From Lachnospiraceae bacterium (GTDB lineage: Bacteria > Bacillota > Clostridia > Lachnospirales > Lachnospiraceae), in contig JAGBCB010000014.1 of NCBI GenBank assembly GCA_017938145.1, forward strand, positions 20,262 through 84,261: a DNA stretch of 64,000 bases, given 5' to 3'. The position numbers were made by a program, and so were the translations under genes. The notes beneath the pieces are model-generated. The model was not told where the DNA came from. It saw only the letters and a program-made list of their open reading frames with translations, and ran no database searches. Of the stretch, positions 37,244 to 46,274 are shown one piece after another; position 1 is the first letter of the stretch, and each line of letters opens with the position of its first letter.

Positions 37244-37930
37244 CTATCGTTTTCCATAGTTTTCTTTCATTTTTTCTTCCACAAAGCTGTAGAACTCCTC
37301 AAACACATGATTCCCGCTACTCCGATAATCCATTGCCATGACTTCTTTTAAGACACTTTGCCGAATATCTTTCGGCACTTCATATACTTTCATGATTGCA
37401 TCCAAACTGCTTGTGACTCTCTGTTCCAATGTAAGCTTTTGTGCATTCTCTGTCATAAACATGGCACATTCAATACCGGAGGCTACATTCTCTGCCTGTA
37501 TATACTCTGTCTCACTCCACTCCTTACAAAACTCCGCAAAGGTTCTTTTTGACCTTTCAGTATCATTTGCACGGATAACGGCAAGAGGTAATGGCTGTGT
37601 ATATGAAGCGATTAGCAAATCCTTAATATTCGGATTCTCCTCACAAACAGAAGCAAACATTGCCAGTTCAAACAGATATTCAATCAATAGAGAATATTTC
37701 TTATCTGCTTTTTTGGCATCTGCTTGTGCCTGAAATGCACACAACTCTTTCATCATTTCTGCAAGGATATGTTCCTTTGTTGGAAACCAGAACGTCAGGT
37801 TTCCGGTGCTTATCTGCAATGTATTTGCTATGGTGGTAACATAGGCATTCGTATAGCCTTTTTCCAAGAAAAGTTTGGTTGCACACTGTAATATTGCATA
37901 CTTTGTGCCCTGTGATTTTATTTGAGCCAT
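37244..37930 (-). CDS. TetR/AcrR family transcriptional regulator
   Basis: About 228 residues. N-terminal helix-turn-helix domain with the TetR pattern ILQCATKLFLEKGYTNAYVT followed by ANTLQISTGNLTFWFPTKEH; the C-terminal ligand-binding domain is unclassified. I start at the ATG at 37930, six bases after GGGGAG, rather than the ATG at 37936 that abuts it. It has its own promoter (37975-38003) and lies 97 bases upstream of the giant surface-protein gene on the same strand. It may therefore regulate that protein and the peptide locus, but no operator can be pointed to. Confidence 0.88.
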   Translation of the reverse strand: MAQIKSQGTKYAILQCATKLFLEKGYTNAYVTTIANTLQISTGNLTFWFPTKEHILAEMMKELCAFQAQADAKKADKKYSLLIEYLFELAMFASVCEENPNIKDLLIASYTQPLPLAVIRANDTERSKRTFAEFCKEWSETEYIQAENVASGIECAMFMTENAQKLTLEQRVTSSLDAIMKVYEVPKDIRQSVLKEVMAMDYRSSGNHVFEEFYSFVEEKMKENYGKR

Positions 37931-37974
37931 CTTCATCTCCCCTTAGTACAAATCTGCATTTTAGCATCGTTCCT

Positions 37975-38003
37975 AGTATAGTATTTTACTGCGATAAAGT
38001 CAA
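37975..38003 (-). promoter_or_regulatory. Promoter of the TetR gene
   Basis: TTGACT (38003-37998), 17-base spacer, TATACT (37980-37975) on the minus strand. Confidence 0.65.
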
Positions 38004-38125
38004 TAGGATTATTGCTAATTAGGACAAAAGGCAGGCCATAAATTATAATTTTATAGACTTTTTTCTGCTTTTGGTATAAAATTACACTCAAATAGATTCT
38101 GCTTAAATATCGCTAGGAGGAAACC

Positions 38126-38875
38126 ATGAACCTGATTTTTATCCGCCACGGAGACCCGGACTACAGCATCGACTCCCTCACCGAAAAGGGCTGGCGGGAA
38201 GCCGAGCTTCTTTCTGCCCGCACCACCAAATGGGACGTGAAAGAATTTTACTGCTCCCCGCTTGGCCGTGCTAAGGACACCGCGTCCCTTACGTTAAATA
38301 AACTGGGCCGTACCGCCACCATCCACGAATGGTTAAAGGAATTTTATGTAGATGTGAAAGACCCGGAAACCGGCAACAACCGCATTCCGTGGGACTTCAT
38401 GCCAAATTACTGGACCAATGTTCCGGAGCTTTACCATAAGGATACCTGGCTGAATGCTCCTGTCATGCAAACCGGTGATGTATCAATAAAATTTGAAGAA
38501 GTAAAGCAAGGCATTGACGCTGTTTTAGCAGAGCATGGCTATGAACGCACCGGAAACTACTATAAGGTTGTAAACGGAAATTCCGATACCTTGGTTTTCT
38601 TCTGCCACTTAGGGGTACAGTTTGTAATTCTCTCCCACTTGCTTGGAATTCCGGCACCGCTTCTTTGGCAAGGTGCTTTTGTGGCACCGACCTCCGTTAC
38701 CGTACTTACCACCGAAGAACGTGTACCGGGCGATGCTTATTTCCGTCTGCGCACCTTAGGCGATTGTGCACATTTATATGTTGGCGGGGAACCTTACTCC
38801 AGATCCGGATTTTTTAGAGAACAATGCTTTGATAAAATTGACAGAGAAAATCCGCCGGAAATAAAGAGTTTTTAA
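38126..38875 (+). CDS. Histidine phosphatase superfamily protein
   Basis: 249 residues. The N-terminal IFIRHGDPDYS gives the catalytic RHG triad, followed by SLTEKGWREAELLSAR and FYCSPLGRAKDTASL, the phosphate-pocket Arg region; the second His is in FFCHLGVQFVILSHLL. It is a phosphoglycerate-mutase-like phosphatase with unknown substrate. AGGAGG precedes the ATG. One of the few plus-strand genes. Ends at a strong two-way terminator. Confidence 0.9.
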   Translation: MNLIFIRHGDPDYSIDSLTEKGWREAELLSARTTKWDVKEFYCSPLGRAKDTASLTLNKLGRTATIHEWLKEFYVDVKDPETGNNRIPWDFMPNYWTNVPELYHKDTWLNAPVMQTGDVSIKFEEVKQGIDAVLAEHGYERTGNYYKVVNGNSDTLVFFCHLGVQFVILSHLLGIPAPLLWQGAFVAPTSVTVLTTEERVPGDAYFRLRTLGDCAHLYVGGEPYSRSGFFREQCFDKIDRENPPEIKSF

Positions 38876-38877
38876 TA

Positions 38878-38913
38878 AACATATCAGGGCGGCAAATGCC
38901 GCCCTGATATGTT
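38878..38913. terminator. Perfect 17-bp bidirectional terminator
   Basis: AACATATCAGGGCGGCA and its exact complement separated by AA, between the convergent phosphatase and Rpn genes. It overlaps the Rpn stop codon by two bases. Confidence 0.8.
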
Positions 38914-39925
38914 ATAAATTATACTGTAAATAATACTTTTTTCTTAGTTCAGCATCAGAAGCCACTTTTTGTACCTCATCAAATTGGCGGTTCTTACATA
39001 AAATGCTGATTAAACTGCCAAGGCGTTCTTCTCCTTCTTCTCGCCCTTCTTCTCGCCCTTCTTCTCGCCCTTTTTTCAGTCCTGCCGCCCTGCCTTCTTC
39101 TAATCCTCTTTTTTCTGCATCTTCTCTAACCATTTCCCAAAATTCTTCAAGGCCTTTACACACGTTACCAACTCCCTTCTCTAAGTCCCTCTCGATTTCC
39201 AGTTTTGCATCTAAACAAATGTTTAGCAAGTCAATTGCCTCGCTACTTAAATTTTCCCATCTTGTTCTTTTTGTTTCAAAAGCATTACTAAACTTTTTAC
39301 CGTTTGCCGCTGAATTAATGAACTCCAGCAACGGTCCCATTTCTGTCTTAAACTTATCAAAATCTTCGATTTCATTCGGAATAATTAAATTCAACTTATA
39401 GTCAGAGACATACTTTAAAATTACCTCATCGCTGACATCCAACATTTCATGCAGGCTTCTTGCTCCGTCCCAACTGCCCGCATTCCAATAAATGGTTAGT
39501 GTAATAACCGGAACCAACTTGTCATCTTTGGCAAAGCCGGACAAAAATTCTGCCTTTCTCAAATCTTTATCCTTTCGATGTTGTTTTGCTATTTTCTCCA
39601 CCTGGGATGAATAATTAAGCGCATCATAGAGCATATTACGGACTACCATGGCGTAGTGAGTGTCGTTTTGGTTTTCAATACCAATAATCAGATAGGTAAC
39701 ACCGTCTGCTGTTTTGACACAGCAGCCTTTTAATATATCGCGGATTTTTTCCACTGTTTCTGCACTTTCAAGTCCCTTTGGAAGTGCCAGCTCCGTAACA
39801 TCCTTCTCTGCCAGATTCTCCGGCTTAATTACCTGCTGTCCGTCAAACAAATAATAATTGCAGATGTCAGCAAAACGCGCGTTATCCTGCATATAATGCT
39901 TGGTCACAATATTTTGTTTCCCCAT
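38912..39925 (-). CDS. Rpn family recombination-promoting nuclease/putative transposase
   Basis: 337 residues. N-terminal segment MQDNARFADICNYYLFDGQQ and YLIIGIENQNDTHYAMVVRN fit the Rpn (PDDEXK_2) family, with the Glu in GIENQ as part of the PD-(D/E)xK site. YWNAGSWDGARSLHEML is a further family hallmark. The C-terminal part is a charged coil with REEG repeats from three perfect 12-bp direct repeats at 39035-39070. Rpn proteins are mobile-DNA-associated nucleases that can promote RecA-independent recombination, or phage-defence factors in some species. No transposon ends were found. Promoter not clear; AGGAGG lies before the ATG. Confidence 0.85.
   Translation of the reverse strand: MGKQNIVTKHYMQDNARFADICNYYLFDGQQVIKPENLAEKDVTELALPKGLESAETVEKIRDILKGCCVKTADGVTYLIIGIENQNDTHYAMVVRNMLYDALNYSSQVEKIAKQHRKDKDLRKAEFLSGFAKDDKLVPVITLTIYWNAGSWDGARSLHEMLDVSDEVILKYVSDYKLNLIIPNEIEDFDKFKTEMGPLLEFINSAANGKKFSNAFETKRTRWENLSSEAIDLLNICLDAKLEIERDLEKGVGNVCKGLEEFWEMVREDAEKRGLEEGRAAGLKKGREEGREEGREEGEERLGSLISILCKNRQFDEVQKVASDAELRKKYYLQYNL
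39035..39070 (-). repeat. Three perfect 12-bp tandem repeats in the Rpn gene
   Basis: Unit TTCTTCTCGCCC three times on the plus strand, encoding REEG units; copy number could vary by slippage without a frameshift. Confidence 0.85.
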
Positions 39926-40165
39926 TCCAATCCTCCTCTATTATTGTTTGCAGGAGGCACGAAAACCCCTGCTTTTTCTTGGAATAAAAGCATGAATTTT
40001 CAGAATGATCATATCAAAAGATTTTTAGAATGGTGGCCACCGATTGCTATGGAAATTATGCTTTGTGCAGAGTATAACACGCACTCACAAATAAAGCAAC
40101 TTTTTGAAAAAATTTTCGGCATAATGCACAAAAATCGGAGCAAAAAAAGCCGAAAGAGCGGGGTC
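39926..40165. other. Intergenic region with no visible gene
   Basis: About 240 bases between the Rpn start and the xylB terminator. I see a low-complexity AT-rich stretch and no convincing frame, promoter or RNA. Confidence 0.5.
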
Positions 40166-40221
40166 AAAAAAAAGACAGGCAGGAACCTCCAAGAAAAACC
40201 GGACGATTCTTACCTGTCTTT
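40166..40221 (-). terminator. Terminator after xylB
   Basis: AAGACAGG/CCTGTCTT stem with further weak pairing, then eight T on the minus strand. Confidence 0.8.
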
Positions 40222-40228
40222 ATTTTAC

Positions 40229-41704
40229 TTATACATTAGCTACATCATCAAAAACATCCTTAAGTGCAGGATATAACTTCTTAAATACCTGATACTTCTT
40301 CTCGTACTTTGCAACCAGTTCTGCGTCAGGCTCGGTAACATCAACCACACGGATTAACTTGTCGCCTGCTTCTTCTACGTTTGCAAAGGCGCCGCAGCCA
40401 ACTGCTGCAAGGATTGCACCGCCGTAACCAGGGCCTTCCTCACTGTTGATGATTTCTACACTAACGTTCATGATGTTAGCAATCATCTTTCTCCAAAGCG
40501 GGCTCTTAGCACCGCCGCCGGTTGCACGGACGCGGTCGATCTTTACGCCAAGACTTCTTGCAATTTCTACGGAATCACGGAGTGCAAAGGTAACACCCTC
40601 AAGCACTGCCTGAGTCATGTCGGCACGGGTAGTATCCATGGTCATACCGGTGAAGGTACCTCTTGCATTTGGATTGTTGTGAGGTGTACGCTCACCCATT
40701 AAGTATGGCAGGTAGTATACGTGGTTTTCGCCAAGTGTGGTAATCCGCTTCTGTTCTTCTGCGTATTCCTTTGTGCCGATGATTTCGTCCATCCACCACT
40801 TGTTGGAGGAAGCTGCGGAAAGCATACAGCCCATTAAGTGATACTTGCCGTTTGCATGGGCAAACATATGTAATGCGTTAGCATCGTCCACTGCAAACTT
40901 GTCGCAGGAAACGAATACGGTACCGGAAGTACCGAGGGAAACGATGCACATACCGTCCTTTGTGGTACCTGTACCAACGGCACCAGCAGCGTTGTCGCCG
41001 GCACCTGCAATAATCTTAACATCCTTAGACAAACCGAGGCGTTCAGCCACGTCTGCCTTGATAGTTCCAACTACGTCGTAGCTTTCGAAAATCTTAGCAA
41101 GCTGTTCTTCCTTAACATCGCAGATTTCCATCATTTCCTTGGACCAGCACTTATTCTCAACATCCATAAGAAGCATACCGGAAGCATCGGAAACATCGGT
41201 GCAGTGTACGCCGGATAAAAGATATGCAAGGTAATCCTTTGGAAGCATAATCTTTGCAATCTTTGCGAAGTTTTCAGGCTCATTCTTCTTTACCCAGAGA
41301 ATCTTAGGTGCTGTGAAGCCGGTAAGAGCCATATTTGCTGTATATGCGGAAATCTTTTCTCTGCCGATGGTCTTGTTTAAGTAGTCGCACTCTTCCTGAG
41401 TACGTCCGTCATTCCAAAGAATAGCAGGACGGATTACGTTGTCGTTTTCATCTAAGATAACGAGACCGTGCATCTGACCGCCGAAGCTGATGCCTGCGAT
41501 TTCCTTTAAATCAATCTTGCTGCCAAGTGCCTTAATGGAAGCCTCCATCTGAGCCACCCAGTCGGATGGATTCTGCTCAGACCAGCCCGGCTTTGGAAAG
41601 CTTAAACCGTACTCGCCGCCTGCACTTGCCTTAATTTCACCGTTTTCATCCATAACAACCAGCTTGATGGACGATGTTCCTAAATCGATACCCAAAAATA
41701 ACAT
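40229..41704 (-). CDS. xylB: Xylulokinase
   Basis: 491 residues, FGGY carbohydrate kinase. It phosphorylates D-xylulose to xylulose 5-phosphate for entry to the pentose phosphate pathway. Family features: LGIDLGTSSIKLVV (ATP phosphate-1), ISFGGQMHGLVILDEND, PAILWNDGRTQEEC, and the GAGDNAAGAVGTGT segment with the catalytic Asp. The SFPKPGWSEQNPSDW and ISFGGQMHGLV phrases separate it from glycerol and gluconate kinases. It stands alone, with no xylose isomerase or transporter nearby. A promoter lies at 41757-41785 and RBS AAGGAGG precedes the ATG. It ends at the 40166-40221 terminator. Confidence 0.95.
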   Translation of the reverse strand: MLFLGIDLGTSSIKLVVMDENGEIKASAGGEYGLSFPKPGWSEQNPSDWVAQMEASIKALGSKIDLKEIAGISFGGQMHGLVILDENDNVIRPAILWNDGRTQEECDYLNKTIGREKISAYTANMALTGFTAPKILWVKKNEPENFAKIAKIMLPKDYLAYLLSGVHCTDVSDASGMLLMDVENKCWSKEMMEICDVKEEQLAKIFESYDVVGTIKADVAERLGLSKDVKIIAGAGDNAAGAVGTGTTKDGMCIVSLGTSGTVFVSCDKFAVDDANALHMFAHANGKYHLMGCMLSAASSNKWWMDEIIGTKEYAEEQKRITTLGENHVYYLPYLMGERTPHNNPNARGTFTGMTMDTTRADMTQAVLEGVTFALRDSVEIARSLGVKIDRVRATGGGAKSPLWRKMIANIMNVSVEIINSEEGPGYGGAILAAVGCGAFANVEEAGDKLIRVVDVTEPDAELVAKYEKKYQVFKKLYPALKDVFDDVANV

Positions 41705-41756
41705 TGTATAATCCTCCTTAGAAGTTTTGGCCTTTCAGCCCTATTTTCCTATTATC

Positions 41757-41785
41757 ATAATAAAATATCCTGTCCTCTTATTCAA
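41757..41785 (-). promoter_or_regulatory. Promoter of xylB
   Basis: TTGAAT (41785-41780), 17-base spacer, TATTAT (41762-41757) on the minus strand. Confidence 0.55.
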
Positions 41786-41822
41786 GTCAGATATTGCTTT
41801 TCCTAACTCAGTTTTTAGCACG

Positions 41823-42725
41823 CTACATCATAATGGACAAAAGTTCCTTTCGCAACGCCAAAATCTGCGCCACATGATAATTGGTGATAGTGTCCTTGTC
41901 GGTCCACTCTGAAAGCTCCGGCTGCTCTGCGATATTGGCACCGCCCTTTCTTAATTCTGCCAGATTTTCATCGTTTAACTGCCCCGGCACCTCCATGGCG
42001 CAAAGCACCTCCAAGTGGGATACCAGTCTTCTTGCCCTGCCCTCGCACATGCGGAACAGCTTTAGCTTTTCCTTTTGTCTTGCCTTATGAAACGGAAGCA
42101 CCTGGTTTGCAAAAATGCTGAGCTGATAAGCGATATCTGCCAGCTTCTTTTCCATGATATCCGCATCCGGCAAGGAATTATCACCGTCGAAAATGTCCTC
42201 TAAAAATAAAATCAGTTCCGCGTCCAGATTCTGCACCGCCTGCCTGAATTTCTTACTGTTATCGTAAGGGAACACCAACACATTGATAAGCATACCAACC
42301 GCCAGACCGATGGCACTGTCCCAGATTCTTCCCAGGGCATACAGCACCGGATGCACATCCGATGTGGTACAAATCATGACCACGATAAAACACGCTAAGG
42401 ACGGTGAATACGGGAGTTTTAACATATTGTAAAATACAATAACAATAAGAATGCCGATACCTGCCGCTACAATATCCGGAATCGGCAGAGTGTGGAGCAG
42501 TACTGCTGCCAAGGCTCCCACTACAATGCCGATGAACTGGGAAAGCACCGCTTCCACCGATTCTTTAAAGGTAGGGCGCACCGCCTCCATGGCACCCATC
42601 ATAGCAAAAATAAGCCTGGAAGACGTAGTACCGAAATACTCTGCTGCCAGCATGGCAATGACTACTGCTGCCACGGTTTTTATGGTACGGCGGCCGATAT
42701 GAATTTTTTCTAAGGTGAGTTTCAT
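41823..42725 (-). CDS. FUSC/aromatic acid exporter-like membrane protein
   Basis: 300 residues. Hydrophobic N-terminal half (about five helices: RTIKTVAAVVIAMLAAEYF, FIGIVVGALAAVLLHTLPIP, IVAAGIGILIVIVFYNML, FIVVMICTTSDVHP, AIGLAVGMLINVLVFPYD) and a soluble C-terminal helical half. This is the layout of the FUSC/ArAE_1 (DUF939) group, related to p-hydroxybenzoate efflux pumps; the C-terminal part probably forms a cytoplasmic helical domain. Substrate unknown. The gene follows the XRE regulator by 24 bases and is likely controlled by it. Confidence 0.82.
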   Translation of the reverse strand: MKLTLEKIHIGRRTIKTVAAVVIAMLAAEYFGTTSSRLIFAMMGAMEAVRPTFKESVEAVLSQFIGIVVGALAAVLLHTLPIPDIVAAGIGILIVIVFYNMLKLPYSPSLACFIVVMICTTSDVHPVLYALGRIWDSAIGLAVGMLINVLVFPYDNSKKFRQAVQNLDAELILFLEDIFDGDNSLPDADIMEKKLADIAYQLSIFANQVLPFHKARQKEKLKLFRMCEGRARRLVSHLEVLCAMEVPGQLNDENLAELRKGGANIAEQPELSEWTDKDTITNYHVAQILALRKELLSIMM

Positions 42726-42749
42726 GGAGGATGCCCCTTTCTCAGTGAT

Positions 42750-43439
42750 TTATTCTTCGGTTTCTATTTTCACAACATCTGCAATATCTACATTTGTTTC
42801 CATCAACCGGTTTTTCAGCTGCAACACTGCTTGTTTCTCTGAAAACACCAACAATTCTGCCTCTCTGAACTCCCTGTCCTTTCCGAAAATTCCATCAAAG
42901 AACCGGCGCTCATTTAAGCTTACATTTACCTGTTTTCCGATAAAATATTCTTTGGAAACCGTTTCATACCTGCTTAAATCAACCTGCTTTTTTGCTTCCG
43001 GAAGAATTTCTATTTCCGTAATATACTGCTTTGCCAAACAACCGATAAATGCACGCTTCTTCTCCGGTACGACATAATACAAGAAGCTTTCATCCTGACC
43101 GATAAGGTATCCTTCTGAAAATCCATCGTTCCAATCGGACAATTCAACCCGGCAACACTGTAAAAGATACTTATTAAACTTATCCATCGCTACCGGTATA
43201 GCTTGTACCGGAGTATCTTCTTTACTTTGTTCCGCCGTATTTTCAATGACATTACCAACCAGTTCATCAATGCTGCAGCCCAAAACTTTGGACAATGCCT
43301 TCAGATTTTCAATATCAGGCATGCCGTTATCACTCTCCCATTTTGCTACCGCAGAACGGGAAACTAAAAGTGCTTCCGCCAGCTGTTCCTGGGACATCCC
43401 AAGGTTCTTTCTTTTTTGTGCAATTATTGTTCCTATCAT
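42750..43439 (-). CDS. XRE family helix-turn-helix regulator
   Basis: 229 residues. The N-terminal HTH_3 is clear: IIAQKRKNLGMSQEQLAEAL, then VSRSAVAKWESDNGMP and LSKVLGCSIDELVG. The C-terminal 150 residues (ELSDWNDGFSEGYLIGQDES, YFIGKQVNVSLNERRFF) are not assigned. Own promoter at 43473-43501. Because it is the first gene of a pair with the FUSC-like exporter, it probably senses a compound that the exporter removes; this is inference. Confidence 0.88.
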   Translation of the reverse strand: MIGTIIAQKRKNLGMSQEQLAEALLVSRSAVAKWESDNGMPDIENLKALSKVLGCSIDELVGNVIENTAEQSKEDTPVQAIPVAMDKFNKYLLQCCRVELSDWNDGFSEGYLIGQDESFLYYVVPEKKRAFIGCLAKQYITEIEILPEAKKQVDLSRYETVSKEYFIGKQVNVSLNERRFFDGIFGKDREFREAELLVFSEKQAVLQLKNRLMETNVDIADVVKIETEE

Positions 43440-43472
43440 CGTAGAAACCTCCTTAATTTGTTTGATGCCCTC

Positions 43473-43501
43473 ATCTTATGCAGGCAACATTCAAATTGCA
43501 A
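43473..43501 (-). promoter_or_regulatory. Promoter of the XRE-exporter operon
   Basis: TTGCAA (43501-43496), 17-base spacer, TAAGAT (43478-43473) on the minus strand. A 7-bp TGTTACG/CGTAACA hairpin at 43522-43538 lies upstream, near the HD-gene stop. Confidence 0.5.
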
Positions 43502-43544
43502 GACACTCTTCGTTGCAGCGGTGTTACGCTCCGTAACATTAGCC

Positions 43545-44027
43545 TTACAGCCCCAGCTCGTTCACCAATGCCGGCACTCTTCCCCGTTCAAACCAGAAAT
43601 CCTCCATGGGATTTCGGAGGAAATGCTGCAATGCATCCGCATCTTTCAGCACCTCATCAAACGGGGTATCTACTCTTCCCTTGTCACTATGGTTATATAC
43701 GGCGTTTGTTACCATTTCGATTTCTTCGTCCGTAAATTCTCCTGTTTCCGTAAGAAGCGCCTTCACATACGGTGCAGATTTATGAGCGTGGTCATCGCTT
43801 TCTTCCACAAAATAAGAAGTATAGTCATGGAGCATTCCTGCAATTTCTGCAAGCTCTGCCACTTTTCTACCCATGCCGCGCTTTAAAGCAAGCATAGCAG
43901 CCGCCTGACCCACACCATACAAATGGACATAGGCGCATCTGTGCTGGTCTGCATCCTCAATGGCATTGATTTTTTCATCCAACACCTGCCTTACCGTGTC
44001 AATTCTTGTATATTGTCTTTCGTACAT
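43545..44027 (-). CDS. HD domain phosphohydrolase
   Basis: 160 residues. HD-superfamily metal phosphohydrolase: His in YVHLYGVGQAAAML, the HD pair in IAGMLHDYTSYF, and later YNHSDKGRVDTPFDEVLKDADAL with the final Asp. Small proteins of this kind act on nucleotides or phosphonate-like substrates; the substrate is unknown. It lies in a minus-strand run with HAD and S41 genes, about 30 bases apart. Confidence 0.85.
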   Translation of the reverse strand: MYERQYTRIDTVRQVLDEKINAIEDADQHRCAYVHLYGVGQAAAMLALKRGMGRKVAELAEIAGMLHDYTSYFVEESDDHAHKSAPYVKALLTETGEFTDEEIEMVTNAVYNHSDKGRVDTPFDEVLKDADALQHFLRNPMEDFWFERGRVPALVNELGL

Positions 44028-44059
44028 TATGTTTTCCTCCTTACACCCTATGTAAACTT

Positions 44060-44734
44060 TTAATTCTCCAAATATTTAAAAATCTCCAACGGACTTTCTG
44101 CCTGCATAAACTCCGGCTTTCTCCAGGTTGGTTGCTTGCTTCCCTGTTGCAAATACCAAACCGCCTGCACCGGTTTCATGCCAAGTTTTTCGGCTGTTTC
44201 CAGTTCATGACTTCCGCCGTCGCCAACATACAAACATTCCTCATAGCTCACATCAAGTTCCTCTATGCACCGGCGAAAGATTTCCTCCTCCGGCTTGGCA
44301 ACGCCCTGCTCGCAGGAAAGACAGGCTACATCAAAATACTGCCATAACACACTGTTTTTTATTACTGCTGCTTCCTCGAAGTAACAATTGCTGAGCAAAC
44401 CAATGCGATAGCCCTTACGTTTTAATTCTTCCATCATCGGAAGAATTTCTTCATGCAGATGATTAAAACACTCTACCTTACAGGCAGTACGTTTATCTGC
44501 AAGTTTCTTCACCAGATTCGCATCGTATTTATCACTCGCTCTAAGAATCTGCCCAAACACCTCTTCCAACGTCATTTTGCCGATAGTTCTGTCATAGTCC
44601 GTCGGGTCCCAGATTTCACGGAGCTTTGCCTCCGGAATATCCATGTCCTCTGCTATTTGCTTTCCAAAATACAGCGGACTTTTAAAATGGGTGATTAAGG
44701 TTTCGAACATATCGAAGATTACTGCTTTTGTCAT
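44060..44734 (-). CDS. HAD family hydrolase
   Basis: 224 residues from the ATG at 44734 (AAGGA before it). Motif I VIFDMFETL with the nucleophile Asp, motif II LLSNCYFEE, motif III Lys in GVAKPEEEIF, and motif IV YVGDGGSHELETAEK. The cap sits between motifs I and II, as in the phosphoglycolate-phosphatase-like subclass. The Met in place of the common second Asp (DxD becomes DMF) suggests a haloacid-dehalogenase-like or atypical phosphatase activity, since phosphatases usually keep the second Asp as general acid. Substrate not known. Confidence 0.88.
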   Translation of the reverse strand: MTKAVIFDMFETLITHFKSPLYFGKQIAEDMDIPEAKLREIWDPTDYDRTIGKMTLEEVFGQILRASDKYDANLVKKLADKRTACKVECFNHLHEEILPMMEELKRKGYRIGLLSNCYFEEAAVIKNSVLWQYFDVACLSCEQGVAKPEEEIFRRCIEELDVSYEECLYVGDGGSHELETAEKLGMKPVQAVWYLQQGSKQPTWRKPEFMQAESPLEIFKYLEN

Positions 44735-44768
44735 GGTTTCACATCCTTTTACTTTTTGATTCCATATA

Positions 44769-45722
44769 TTATATCGTTGCACGCTTTATCATGGCAACCA
44801 CATCGGCCACTTCAAACTCACCATAAATATCCGGCGCAAAACCTCCCAATTCATCGATATTCTGTGTTCCGTTATAGAGGATACGTCCGGTACCATAATA
44901 TATACAAAGCCCGGTGTTCGGAAGATAAATATTCATGCAGTTTCCGCAAAAATAGCAACCACCGCTGTTTTCACCAAGCACTACCGTTCCCTCGATTGCT
45001 TTTAAATTTGCAATGGCAGACTCCCCGCTGGAAGAAACATAGCGGTCAATCAGCACGTAAATCTTTTGTCCGGCAGATACCATCTTGCCAGCAGAATTAT
45101 ATGTTTCAATACCCTGCTCCACAATTTCTTCTCCGTACTCTTCTTTTAGCAACGCCACAAACGTGTCGGAATTTTTCTGAAGAAAATCCATTGGTGGCTC
45201 CGGTTCCTCTCCTGTCAAGCCTACCAGAAACTCCCACAAATAAGCATCGCTTCCACCATTATTCATCCGCAAATCAAAAAGCAAGTACGGGCAATTTTTG
45301 TAGTCTGCCCCGCTTTTCGCAAACTTCTCCAGTTGAAGCTTTTCTTCCTCCGTATCATAATAAAACTTTTTTATATCAAACACCGGAATTCCTTCTGTTT
45401 CCCATACTTTTACTGCATAATCAAATGTTTTGGGACATATTCTGTCCCGATGATGTAACGGAATACCGTCTACTTTAAAATGTCCATCGTAAATAAACGA
45501 AGTAAATTCTTCACGTAACACAGAAACTGCATTTTCAAAAGAATACCCATTTTCTATTTGTCTAAGTACATTCTCTTTAGCAAGTAAAAAACGCTCCTCG
45601 CCAAAATGCTCATAACCGCCGTAGCTGTTCTTCAGTTCATCAAACAGAATATCTAAATCTGCAATAAACTCCGCTTTGGTGGCTGCAGTGTTTTTTTCTT
45701 TTTTTATGATTAGTTCTTTCAA
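44769..45722 (-). CDS. S41 family peptidase-like protein
   Basis: 317 residues, TTG start with AGGAAA eight bases before it. C-terminal-processing-peptidase fold: LLFDLRMNNGGSDAYLWEFL, the VLIDRYVSSSGESAIANLK segment with the likely catalytic Ser, and VVLGENSGGCYFCGN. There is no signal peptide or PDZ domain, so it is unusual for CTP and probably works inside the cell, or belongs to the tricorn-core-like subgroup. Ten bases separate it from the toxN stop upstream, so it may be co-transcribed with the toxin. Confidence 0.82.
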   Translation of the reverse strand: MKELIIKKEKNTAATKAEFIADLDILFDELKNSYGGYEHFGEERFLLAKENVLRQIENGYSFENAVSVLREEFTSFIYDGHFKVDGIPLHHRDRICPKTFDYAVKVWETEGIPVFDIKKFYYDTEEEKLQLEKFAKSGADYKNCPYLLFDLRMNNGGSDAYLWEFLVGLTGEEPEPPMDFLQKNSDTFVALLKEEYGEEIVEQGIETYNSAGKMVSAGQKIYVLIDRYVSSSGESAIANLKAIEGTVVLGENSGGCYFCGNCMNIYLPNTGLCIYYGTGRILYNGTQNIDELGGFAPDIYGEFEVADVVAMIKRATI

Positions 45723-45732
45723 CTTCGTTTTC

Positions 45733-46260
45733 CTACTTTCTCATATTGTATTTTTCACATTCTGCCTCTAATCTTTTAAAGTCGAGACATCTCATCTTTC
45801 CTTTATAATTTGATTCACTTGTACACAATTGATACAAGCAGTTTGCTTTATTTATTATAACATCTGCGTGCTTACGACACCAGTTTAATTCATCAATACA
45901 TAATTGTTTATAGTATTTTTCTCCTACTGAATCATCTTTATCTGCTTTTAGGTCTACTTTCAGCAATTGATGTTCTTCTACCGGAATCATTAGATTGTAA
46001 TTTAAAACTCCTAGTAGTTTACCATTTTTATTTATTATTTTATCAAAATCAGCTCGGGGATTCATTCTTTTATGTTTTTCAACAGGATGAGATAGAGGAA
46101 TTAAATATTTTCTTTCATTACAGATAACAACTATACCAACGTAAATTCGATGTTGCTTGCCAATTTGAGGTGACACCGAGGATACCCGGTTATCAACATT
46201 ATGTAGATTTCTTATGTACTTCATATCGATTCGATATAGATTAAGTCTTTCTTGCTTCAT
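45733..46260 (-). CDS. ToxN/AbiQ family type III toxin endoribonuclease
   Basis: 175 residues. Typical opening LNLYRIDMKYIRNLHNVDNR, then IGKQHRIYVGIVV, KYLIPLSHPVEKHKRM (the Ser/Lys/His segment is part of the active site), LGVLNYNLMIPVEEHQ, and a C-terminal ANCLYQLCTS region. These match the ToxN/AbiQ family, which cuts cellular mRNA and is held inactive by a short RNA antitoxin in a trimeric complex. The gene is preceded by the classic order promoter, antitoxin repeat RNA and terminator (46275-46407). Such loci act in plasmid stability and phage abortive infection. Confidence 0.92.
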   Translation of the reverse strand: MKQERLNLYRIDMKYIRNLHNVDNRVSSVSPQIGKQHRIYVGIVVICNERKYLIPLSHPVEKHKRMNPRADFDKIINKNGKLLGVLNYNLMIPVEEHQLLKVDLKADKDDSVGEKYYKQLCIDELNWCRKHADVIINKANCLYQLCTSESNYKGKMRCLDFKRLEAECEKYNMRK

Positions 46261-46274
46261 GATACTCCTTAGAT

